Shown here: one piece after another, positions 1 through 4,857 of the stretch | Layout of the letters: every line of letters begins with the position of its first letter | Position numbering within the stretch: position 1 is the stretch's first letter | NCBI GenBank assembly: GCA_937996825.1 | Contig: CALKUJ010000313.1 | Coordinates: 1 to 5,588 of the forward strand | Length of the DNA: 5,588 nucleotides | Origin: an uncultured Polynucleobacter sp. | Lineage (GTDB): Bacteria > Pseudomonadota > Gammaproteobacteria > Burkholderiales > Burkholderiaceae | Reading direction: 5' to 3' | Position numbers and translations under genes: made by a program | The notes under the pieces: model-generated | Seen by the model: only the letters and a program-made list of their open reading frames with translations | Told to the model about the DNA's origin: nothing | The model's database searches: none

Positions 1-1
1 T

Positions 2-82
2 CTTGCTGAGCTGTCTGTGCCTCCACGCAAATCTGCTGCTCTCAAAAGCATTGCCAGACATATTTCTGGAACACACGCATAA
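2..82 (+). CDS. Possible C-terminal fragment of an unknown protein, 5' end cut by window edge
   Basis: Frame 2 stays open from the window edge for 26 codons to a TAA at 80-82. It has no in-window start codon that is needed, as it would be the tail of a longer gene. The tail is basic, with PPRK, then LKSIARH, then GTHA at the end. Nothing in 26 residues identifies a family. If real, it converges on the minus-strand gene ending at 239, leaving about 156 bp between them. The evidence is only an open frame and reasonable codons, so a chance open stretch is almost as likely. Confidence 0.33.
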   Translation, partial: LAELSVPPRKSAALKSIARHISGTHA

Positions 83-132
83 AACTTGAAAACGACCTGT
101 TAGTAATTTTGGTCAACAGCACTGGACTAGCC

Positions 133-156
133 GGTAAATTTACCAGACTCTACCAG
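133..156. repeat. 12-bp perfect palindrome plus phased TACCAG direct repeat
   Basis: GGTAAATTTACC at 133-144 is a perfect palindrome with no loop. It overlaps a TACCAG at 141-146, which recurs at 151-156 exactly one helical turn (10 bp) later. A loopless palindrome fits a dimeric protein binding site better than an RNA terminator, and no T-run follows on either strand. It lies between the possible gene end at 82 and the 3' end of the minus-strand gene at 239. No function can be assigned. Confidence 0.4.
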
Positions 157-238
157 CTTCCATCAATGAGAGTGTCGATGATGAATATCAGGAAAATGAG
201 GATGTTTGTAGGTGGTTGTTATATTCATTGGGTTTAAT

Positions 239-1003
239 TTAAGTTCCATATTTTGGGAATACTCCTCTGTAGGCATTATCAACAAGCCCCCGACCTTTTC
301 TCAAATAGTTGCTAACTGTTTGTCCCATTGCCTTATGTTTATCTGCAATCTCTGTTGGATAGTCCCCTGCTCTGGGCATAGCTAAAGGATTCAGTCTTAG
401 TTGTTCACCAATTTCCCATAACTTAGTTTCAGGTGCATTTCGAACGATCTGATCATGAATCTCCATGATGTTCAACAGCTGAGATATCACTTCATACGAA
501 ATACGACTACGAAAAATAGGCCATGACAGTGGAGCCTCAGAAAGAAGTCCCTCCCCAGCATTGAGCTTGCAAATCTGATCAAGCCAAAAGCCAAACTCCC
601 TGCCTGCTAACTGAGTTGAAACGTCTTGAAATGCATCTACGGTAATTTCAAACACGTTAGCGTTTTTTCGTTTTACAAAAAGCGTTACTTGTAACGTTGT
701 GATGCTTTCACTGAAGTATTCGTGACCTTTGCTTGTCCACCAATCCTGAAAAGTCATGTCTTCCAGAGTGCCAAACATGCGAAACGTTTCGTAGGCAGCC
801 TCTGAGGTGAATATGCCAGTGCGGCAACTTTGGGTGAACTCCTTAGAGAACTTTAAACAACGCCACCAAACCTCTAGGTAGGTGCCGTATATGAACGGCT
901 CGGTTAGTTCTGACCTAAGCTCCCCGGCCGCAATCAAGGGAATCAATTGTTGAGTCCCACTACCCCAATTTGCTCTTTGAACTTTCATTTTTTCGTACCC
1001 CAT
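239..1003 (-). CDS. Hypothetical protein, Trp-rich, 254 aa, unrecognised
   Basis: I do not recognise this family. The protein is soluble-looking, with no signal peptide or membrane segment, and is rich in tryptophan (W13, W47-48, W88-89, W140, W161, W196). A block at residues 77-97 reads FGTLEDMTFQDWW then GHEYF. The C-terminal 40 residues are helical and basic, ending in a GVFPKYGT tail, and could bind nucleic acid, but a canonical helix-turn-helix spacing does not fit well. The stop is TAA at 239-241. Start choice is uncertain: the first ATG (1003) has no Shine-Dalgarno, while a second ATG at 986-988 (residue 6) has GGGG nine bases upstream, so a 249-residue form is possible. It is transcribed divergently from the 1104-2129 gene across a 100-bp gap. 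A role as cargo or regulator of the element is only inferred. Confidence 0.75.
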   Translation of the reverse strand: MGYEKMKVQRANWGSGTQQLIPLIAAGELRSELTEPFIYGTYLEVWWRCLKFSKEFTQSCRTGIFTSEAAYETFRMFGTLEDMTFQDWWTSKGHEYFSESITTLQVTLFVKRKNANVFEITVDAFQDVSTQLAGREFGFWLDQICKLNAGEGLLSEAPLSWPIFRSRISYEVISQLLNIMEIHDQIVRNAPETKLWEIGEQLRLNPLAMPRAGDYPTEIADKHKAMGQTVSNYLRKGRGLVDNAYRGVFPKYGT

Positions 1004-1103
1004 CGAAAAAGTGAAAACCCTTCTGCCCTAGACAACTAACCTGATCTTGTCGAGTCGATTCCGGCCGATGGTTTGATAGTTATCTTTTTAACAGGAGTTT
1101 TTT
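1004..1103. promoter_or_regulatory. Divergent intergenic region expected to hold outward promoters
   Basis: This 100-bp gap separates the minus-strand gene starting at 1003 from the plus-strand gene starting at 1104, so both promoters should lie here or overlap the genes. The only clear element is the plus-strand ribosome binding site AGGAG at 1093-1097, six bases before ATG 1104. A TTGTCG at 1047-1052 and a GATAGT at 1075-1080 resemble -35 and -10 hexamers, but the 22-bp spacing is too long for a standard sigma-70 promoter, so I do not call a specific one. Confidence 0.35.
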
Positions 1104-2129
1104 ATGAATCACGAATCCGTCCAATCAAGCTCTCCTAGCTTCAACGGAGTCCCGCCAGCCCCGCCAATCGATGAATTGGCCTTTGGTTTGCTGATGAATC
1201 GCACACTTGGCGGTTCAGCTAGTCGTCGCCCAAGTGACAAGAGTGCGAACGATGTTCAGGTCGATATGGTCTTAGGTCAGGCCCAGAACTTGGCAAAGAT
1301 GAACGATCAGTATGTAGAAACATATGTTGTTCGAGGAACCAAGGAGCTGTACGCCCTTCTTGGTGCGATCTACAGCTATGCGCTGCAGATCAATGAATCG
1401 CCCTTGCGTGACCACATCCTCCAGCGCATGCGAGAGCGTCTGGAAGAAGACCATGAAATCAAAACTCAGGTCAACACACCTTGGATGACCACTGTTCTGA
1501 GATTCATCCTTCCAACAGATCGCCAAACCGCTTACTCATATTCAAAGGTATTGCAAGTTGCGCACGATGAAAACCTCACAGCATTGGAATTACCCAACTA
1601 CATCAAGGAGCGTGGTGGTATCGGAAAAATCACGTTAACCAAAGACGAAGCCGAAGCCGCCAAATCCGTGAAGGAGCACAAGGAAGCTAAAGCCGACATG
1701 CTGCGAAAAATTCTTCTGGCAAATGCTAAATCAGCAGAAACCATCGTTGAGGTTGACAACAAGTTCGTCATCAACACCGTTGCTGAAGGCAAAAAAGAAG
1801 GTTCTTTCGAATTCGCTATTTGCGTCAATCCTGGCGGCAATGAGCGACGCGTTGTTCGCTTTATCAGGGTTAATGAATCGGTTGAAGCACAACTGTTGTC
1901 ACTTGTTGCCGAAGCAAGCCTGTCTGATGACCTTGCAGGGACTCAAGAAAAGCTCGATGTTTTGCGCGAAAAACTGGGCATCACTTCCGGCTGGGGCATG
2001 AAGCCGGGCGACAAGGGCTATCAACCCGGTGGCTTACCTGCAATCAATGGCGCTGTCCAACCAGAGGTCATGCTCAATGCACCGCAAAGCACAACCGTCG
2101 GCGGCGTCACGATTCATCAGCCTGCTTAA
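1104..2129 (+). CDS. Hypothetical protein, 341 aa, unrecognised, possible two-domain protein
   Basis: The start is well supported: AGGAG at 1093-1097 sits six bases before the ATG. No signal peptide or membrane span is seen. Residues 1-55 are low-complexity (Ser/Pro-rich, PPAPPIDE). Residues 56-205 look mostly helical and contain RGTKELYALLGAIYSYAL (77-94), TPWMTTVLRFILP (125-137), then YSYSKVLQVA and a YIKERGGIGKI segment (166-176) before a charged Lys/Glu/Ala helix (180-203). Residues 212-275 look like an alpha/beta domain (FVINTVAEG, FEFAICVNPGG, RRVVRFIRV). The last 45 residues are Gly/Pro-rich and probably flexible. My impression that the central segment resembles uncharacterised proteins of plasmids and islands is memory only. 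It leads the gene pair 1104-2833, upstream of the integrase, and may be an element maintenance or DNA-associated protein, but no function can be assigned. Confidence 0.88.
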   Translation: MNHESVQSSSPSFNGVPPAPPIDELAFGLLMNRTLGGSASRRPSDKSANDVQVDMVLGQAQNLAKMNDQYVETYVVRGTKELYALLGAIYSYALQINESPLRDHILQRMRERLEEDHEIKTQVNTPWMTTVLRFILPTDRQTAYSYSKVLQVAHDENLTALELPNYIKERGGIGKITLTKDEAEAAKSVKEHKEAKADMLRKILLANAKSAETIVEVDNKFVINTVAEGKKEGSFEFAICVNPGGNERRVVRFIRVNESVEAQLLSLVAEASLSDDLAGTQEKLDVLREKLGITSGWGMKPGDKGYQPGGLPAINGAVQPEVMLNAPQSTTVGGVTIHQPA

Positions 2130-2148
2130 CTCAAGTTAACAAGCCAAT

Positions 2149-2170
2149 CCCTAAACCTTCGGGTTTAGGG
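2149..2170 (+). terminator. Very stable cUUCGg hairpin, candidate attenuator or weak terminator
   Basis: Arms CCCTAAACC (2149-2157) and GGTTTAGGG (2162-2170) pair perfectly over 9 bp around a TTCG loop closed by C-G, the exceptionally stable UUCG tetraloop configuration. It begins 19 bases after the stop at 2129, and the run TCTTTT follows at 2174-2179 before the AAGGAG ribosome site of the next gene. The U-run is short and interrupted, so it may only partly terminate, reducing expression of the 2192 gene, or may protect the 3' end of the upstream message from exonucleases. Confidence 0.6.
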
Positions 2171-2191
2171 AACTCTTTTAAGGAGAACGAT

Positions 2192-2833
2192 TTGTACGAT
2201 TTATTTGAAAAGATCAAAAAAGGTTCAATCCTGCTTTGGAACGTATCAGATGACAACGAGTTACCAAAGCGCAAAGAAATGAATCGGTTACTTGGAACAG
2301 ACGATTTCACTTACTACAAGACTCATGGCCACCACAGTGACTACATCAGAAAACTTGGACGTCTCAAAAACTATCTGACAACTGATCCAAGTGAAGTCAA
2401 GACTGGTTATTGGGCGCAAGCTCAAACCTCACATTTTTTATTTACAAAACATGAGATTGAGTCCAACAGCTTTTTCTTACTCAAGCACTCAACAAAATGT
2501 CTTGGTTCATATTTTGTAGACAGCAGCGATTTCGTTGACTTAGAGGTACTGCTTCGTAGATATGAACAAGTTATTGAAATGGCAGATCAAATAAAAAAAT
2601 GGCCAAAAAAAATTCAAGATCACAAAGAGGAAATTTCTCGTGATGGCATAAAAGACAGTGTCATCGAGAACTTCCAAATATCAAGCCTTACGCAGATGAC
2701 CGATGGGTATGGGAGACAAGCTATCAATGACGCTATGTCAAAACTGATAGCTTGGCATGACAAGCATTTTTGGAAAACTAAAAAGTCGAAGATGTCATCT
2801 GATGACGCGGATGACGACGCTTGCACGCCCTGA
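2192..2833 (+). CDS. Hypothetical protein with acidic C-terminal tail, 213 aa, TTG start
   Basis: I do not recognise this family. AAGGAGA at 2180-2186 is an excellent ribosome site six bases before TTG 2192, which supports this non-ATG start. No ATG further in has comparable support. No signal peptide or membrane segment is visible. The N-terminal part (about 1-110) mixes charged and aromatic residues, with LLWNVSDD (14-21), YYKTHGHHSDYIRKLGR (41-57) and a hydrophobic stretch near 91-109. Residues 116-150 look like a long charged helix, possibly coiled coil. The C-terminus switches from basic (KTKKSK, 195-200) to an acidic tail (SSDDADDDA, 202-210). The gene is clearly AT-rich compared with dnaQ, about 32% G+C in 2581-2640, consistent with foreign origin. 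It sits 62 bp after the 1104-2129 gene, with the UUCG hairpin between, and 98-110 bp before the integrase. Function unknown. Confidence 0.82.
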   Translation: MYDLFEKIKKGSILLWNVSDDNELPKRKEMNRLLGTDDFTYYKTHGHHSDYIRKLGRLKNYLTTDPSEVKTGYWAQAQTSHFLFTKHEIESNSFFLLKHSTKCLGSYFVDSSDFVDLEVLLRRYEQVIEMADQIKKWPKKIQDHKEEISRDGIKDSVIENFQISSLTQMTDGYGRQAINDAMSKLIAWHDKHFWKTKKSKMSSDDADDDACTP

Positions 2834-2875
2834 GATTAGCCCAGCAAATTCATTAATCATCTAAATGCCACAGCC

Positions 2876-2893
2876 TCAACCGTTTTCGGTTGA
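2876..2893 (+). terminator. Short hairpin with TTTT loop before the integrase, candidate weak terminator
   Basis: TCAACCG (2876-2882) and CGGTTGA (2887-2893) form a perfect 7-bp stem around TTTT. It lies 43 bases after the stop at 2833 and is followed by CTGTCCAACTTTTC, so the only T-run is four bases long and ten bases away. That makes a poor intrinsic terminator. It could instead be a protein site in the integrase promoter region or a stability element. Confidence 0.35.
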
Positions 2894-2943
2894 CTGTCCA
2901 ACTTTTCAGAAAACACACTATGTGAAATATTTTGAGTAAAGCT

Positions 2944-4311
2944 ATGGCCCGTGCAATTCAACCCGACACAGAACACCGTCACAGATCCGTTCCGCTGAAA
3001 GACACCATAACGCGGATCCCAGGCTATCCCAGCAAACTTGTGATTTTCAAAATCCCCGCCTCCAGCTACTGGTGGGTTCGCTACTACGCAGACAGTCACA
3101 TCTTCAAACGCACAACGAAAACGGAAATCAAGCGTGATGCGCTAGAGGCAGCTAAACGCTTCTACGATGACATCAACCTTCGCATGCACGGAGGCACTAC
3201 GTTTGAAGGATTGCCGATCGACATGAACGCAGCTGAAGTTGTGCCGTTCCGCAAAGTCACTCAACTCTTGATGGACTTTGAGAAAGCAAAAGTTGCACGT
3301 AAACAGCTAGCACCACTCACCTACGAAAACATTGAATTGCGGATGAACAAACACATCCTGCCGTTCTTTGGACACATGGATATCCTGAGCATCAACTACA
3401 AAGTGTTGGATGAATTCCTACAGATGATGTCTAAGCTTGAACCCAAGCTGAGTATTTCAACCTTGAGTAACTACATGGGTTACGTCCGTAAGGTCTTGCA
3501 ACATGCAGCGCGATACAGCTACATCCAGCATATTCCTGAATTTCCAAAAGTTGGCGTTGAAGACAAGCCACGTGGCTGGTTCAATGTTCGCGAGTACGAA
3601 GCGATTACAAAGGCAAGTAAAAAACTTGCAGGCAAGCGAATCGAATGGCGCTACGAGGGAGAAAAAGAAGAAAACACGTACTTCTGCGAAGTCGGGGCAA
3701 GACATGGACCAAATGATCGTTTGATCAAACGGTTCCAAATGACAAAAGATTTGTCTGATCTGATTGTGTTCATGGTCAATAGTTACATTCGCCCTACTGA
3801 CATTCGTCACATGCAACACAAGCACGTTGAAATCATCAGGCGCGAATGGACGTATTTGCGATTGACCTTGCCGCCTAGCAAGGGACACAGTTTTCCGATA
3901 ACCACAATGCCTTGGGCTGTAAAAGTCTATGAGCGTATTTGCCGCAGACAGGAAGAAGAGTTAGGTAGGCCTGTTCACCCTGAAGACTACGTGTTCATGA
4001 CTCAAGCGAAGTCGCGTGACAACGCAATCAAATCACTTGGTCGTCAGTTCGATATCGTGCTGGATGTCACAGGGATGAAAGTTAGCAATGTAGGTGAGCC
4101 GCGAAGTTTGTATAGCCTGCGTCACAGCAGCATCATGTTCCGATTGATGTTTGGTCGAGCTGTGGACACACTGACACTGGCAAGAAACGCGCGAACAAGT
4201 CCCGAGATGATTGATCGCTTCTATGCTGCCCCACTACAAGGCGAGATGAATATTGGCGAGTTGCAGAGTAAGCGTAGACCACGGCCTTGGGAATTGGGCC
4301 AAGCAAAATAG
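2944..4311 (+). CDS. Tyrosine recombinase / phage-type integrase
   Basis: This protein should carry out site-specific integration and excision of the element. Numbered from ATG 2944, an N-terminal SSYWWVRYY-x-KRTTKT region (about 40-65) resembles arm-binding domains. Residues 103-205 (VTQLLMDFEKAK, LTYENIELRMNKHILPFFG, LSNYMGYVRKVLQHA) match the core-binding SAM-like domain. The catalytic domain shows Arg283 in SYIRPTDIRHM, Lys313 in PPSKGHS, the YSLRH box with Arg393 and His394, and nucleophile Tyr427 in MIDRFYA. The box has Tyr390 where many members have His, and gapless alignment on Tyr427 places Thr418 at the usual second His/Trp position. About 40 charged residues (225-270) are inserted before box I. 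The frame opens at TTG 2932 (459 aa), which has no ribosome site. ATG 2944 has GAG seven bases upstream and is preferred (455 aa). The gene points toward tRNA-Val, its likely target. Confidence 0.93.
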   Translation: MARAIQPDTEHRHRSVPLKDTITRIPGYPSKLVIFKIPASSYWWVRYYADSHIFKRTTKTEIKRDALEAAKRFYDDINLRMHGGTTFEGLPIDMNAAEVVPFRKVTQLLMDFEKAKVARKQLAPLTYENIELRMNKHILPFFGHMDILSINYKVLDEFLQMMSKLEPKLSISTLSNYMGYVRKVLQHAARYSYIQHIPEFPKVGVEDKPRGWFNVREYEAITKASKKLAGKRIEWRYEGEKEENTYFCEVGARHGPNDRLIKRFQMTKDLSDLIVFMVNSYIRPTDIRHMQHKHVEIIRREWTYLRLTLPPSKGHSFPITTMPWAVKVYERICRRQEEELGRPVHPEDYVFMTQAKSRDNAIKSLGRQFDIVLDVTGMKVSNVGEPRSLYSLRHSSIMFRLMFGRAVDTLTLARNARTSPEMIDRFYAAPLQGEMNIGELQSKRRPRPWELGQAK

Positions 4312-4434
4312 AAGCTAAAGCCATGGGTACCGAGTAAAAATCACCAGCTTGATTTGAAAAGTACTTCACCTAAATTTTTCGCAGCCCAAATTTTTACGGG
4401 CACAGGACCCAATTCAGGAACCCTTTAAGGCGTC

Positions 4435-4476
4435 AAAAAAGCCCTACAGCGCGTTTTTCAAAGTGCCCGTAGGGCT
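4435..4476 (-). terminator. Intrinsic terminator on the minus strand
   Basis: AGCCCTAC (4440-4447) and GTAGGGCT (4469-4476) form a perfect 8-bp stem. Reading the minus strand, the stem is followed directly by six T residues (complement of 4435-4440), the standard intrinsic terminator layout. The plus-strand side has no T-run (GAGTAG follows), so it should not stop integrase transcription. What minus-strand transcript it ends is unclear, since the tRNA has its own terminator upstream at 4694-4728. Confidence 0.65.
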
Positions 4477-4560
4477 GAGTAGCTGAACTCAAATCAAAAC
4501 AAACGTAGCGTTTAATTTCTCCAACGGAAAATTGGCCCGAGGCTCAAGCACTCAACGAAA

Positions 4561-4569
4561 GGGCGATGC
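4561..4569 (+). repeat. 9-bp copy of the tRNA-Val 3' end
   Basis: GGGCGATGC is identical to 4752-4760, which encodes the acceptor-stem 3' strand and the first T-stem bases of tRNA-Val. The match stops after nine bases. It could be a degenerate attachment remnant or chance. Confidence 0.3.
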
Positions 4570-4622
4570 TCAGTACTGCTTGAAACGCTGCGCGTGGAGA
4601 TTGATTTGTAGTTGGTTCATAG

Positions 4623-4656
4623 TTCGAAAATCTAAGGAAAGACTTCGAAAAATCTA
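4623..4656 (+). repeat. Pair of near-identical direct repeats, candidate integrase arm sites
   Basis: TTCGAAAATCTA at 4623-4634 recurs as TTCGAAAAATCTA at 4644-4656, with starts 21 bp apart (two helical turns), so both would face the same side of the DNA. The repeats lie about 90-125 bp from the tRNA 3' end, a plausible location for integrase arm-type or directionality-factor sites. Which protein binds is not known. Confidence 0.45.
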
Positions 4657-4661
4657 TGAAG

Positions 4662-4689
4662 AGTAGTATGGTCTATCTATACTACTTTT
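4662..4689 (+). terminator. AT-rich hairpin followed by TTTT, weak terminator candidate for integrase transcription
   Basis: AGTAGTAT (4662-4669) and ATACTACT (4679-4686) form a perfect 8-bp stem with a 9-base loop, followed on the plus strand by TTT (4687-4689). It is the only hairpin plus T-run on the plus strand after the integrase gene. The stem is AT-rich and the T-run short, so termination would be inefficient. The same inverted repeat could instead be a protein binding site. Confidence 0.35.
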
Positions 4690-4693
4690 GGAC

Positions 4694-4735
4694 GTAAAAA
4701 AAGCACTAAGAATCGCTTCTAAGTGCTTGTTTTAC
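4694..4735 (-). terminator. Intrinsic terminator of the dnaQ-tRNA-Val transcript
   Basis: AAGCACT (4701-4707) pairs with AGTGCTT (4722-4728). After one A-A mismatch, AGAA (4709-4712) pairs with TTCT (4717-4720) around a TCGC loop. On the minus strand the stem runs directly into seven T residues (complement of 4696-4702, partly shared with the stem). An outer GTAAAA/TTTTAC pair (4694-4699 and 4730-4735) extends the symmetry. It begins 20 bases after the tRNA CCA end, so it should end the tRNA transcript. Confidence 0.75.
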
Positions 4736-4737
4736 AA

Positions 4738-4832
4738 CGGTAAAAGATGGTGGGCGATGCAAGTTTCGAACTTGCGACCCCCACAGTGTGAATGTGGTGC
4801 TCTACCCCTGAGCTAATCGCCCATCTTTACCG
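4738..4832 (-). repeat. Inverted repeat flanking tRNA-Val that extends its acceptor stem
   Basis: CGGTAAAAGATGG (4738-4750) and CCATCTTTACCG (4821-4832) are inverted copies that differ by one extra A. In the minus-strand precursor, about ten bases of 5' leader would pair with the 3' trailer just beyond the CCA, leaving ACC as a bulge beside the mature acceptor stem. The pairing is read directly from the sequence. An effect on RNase P or 3'-end processing, or on integrase recognition, is inference. Confidence 0.55.
4748..4822 (-). tRNA. tRNA-Val (anticodon CAC)
   Basis: The minus strand folds into a complete 75-nt cloverleaf. The acceptor stem is GGGCGAT/ATCGCCC, followed by discriminator A and an encoded CCA (ends at 4748). 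The D-arm is GCTC-AGGGGTA-GAGC. The anticodon stem CCACA/TGTGG closes the loop TTCACAC, with anticodon CAC at 4788-4790, which reads the GUG valine codon. The T-arm is GCAAG-TTCGAAA-CTTGC. It lies 35 bp after dnaQ on the same strand, so the two are probably co-transcribed, and it has its own terminator. Its 3' end faces the integrase gene, so it is the likely integration target, with the gene left intact by the insertion. Confidence 0.96.
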
Positions 4833-4833
4833 T

Positions 4834-4849
4834 TTTCCATCTCTGGAAA
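4834..4849 (-). other. Small hairpin in the dnaQ-tRNA spacer
   Basis: TTTCCA (4834-4839) and TGGAAA (4844-4849) form a 6-bp stem with a TCTC loop (GAGA on the minus strand, a GNRA tetraloop). It lacks a T-run of useful length on the minus strand, so it is unlikely to terminate dnaQ transcription. It may be a processing or pause structure between the mRNA and the tRNA. Confidence 0.28.
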
Positions 4850-4857
4850 GACCGTGA

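Larger units (their letters stand above)
1..4747. mobile_element. Putative integrative element or genomic island at tRNA-Val, left end outside window
   Basis: A tyrosine recombinase gene lies about 435 bp from the 3' end of a tRNA gene, and everything on its side of the tRNA is unrecognised and more AT-rich than the dnaQ side. Tyrosine integrases commonly insert elements into the 3' half of tRNA genes and regenerate the gene, so the tRNA is the likely attachment site. No second copy of the tRNA 3' end long enough to be the distal att site is seen in the window, so the left boundary is probably further left. The exact right boundary is inferred; crossover could lie within the tRNA or slightly to its left. 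No relaxase, type IV secretion, capsid or transposase gene is visible, so element class (ICE, satellite, prophage remnant) cannot be decided. Confidence 0.6.
4312..4747. other. 436-bp non-coding region between integrase and tRNA, likely carrying attachment-site DNA
   Basis: No convincing gene is present on either strand. The region holds AAATTTTT twice (4372-4379 and 4388-4395), a minus-strand terminator (4435-4476), a 9-bp copy of the tRNA 3' end (GGGCGATGC, 4561-4569), a 21-bp-phased direct repeat (4623-4656), an AT-rich hairpin (4662-4686) and the tRNA terminator (4694-4728). Regions of this type next to tyrosine integrases normally contain core and arm sites bound by the integrase and accessory factors. 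That role is inferred here. Confidence 0.5.

Noticed and set aside
1047..1080. Sigma-70 promoter from TTGTCG and GATAGT
   Set aside because: The 22-bp spacing is outside the workable range and neither hexamer matches consensus well.
1272..2001. Open frames on both strands overlapping the 341-aa gene
   Set aside because: They lie inside a well-supported gene with a strong ribosome site and look like low-complexity translations of its other frames.
3457..3888. 143-codon minus-strand open frame inside the integrase gene
   Set aside because: It is fully antisense to the recombinase catalytic domain, has no ribosome site or family resemblance, and its open length follows from the codon pattern of the opposite strand.
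4133..4369. 78-codon minus-strand open frame overlapping the integrase 3' end
   Set aside because: It is mostly antisense to the active-site Tyr region, with no ribosome site or recognisable sequence.
4372..4395. AAATTTTT direct repeat as an attachment core
   Set aside because: Simple AT-rich 8-mers are common in such intergenic DNA and do not match the tRNA.
4570..4620. 16-codon minus-strand reading frame starting MNQLQINLHAQ
   Set aside because: There is no Shine-Dalgarno sequence and no downstream gene for a leader peptide to regulate, so chance is the simplest reading.
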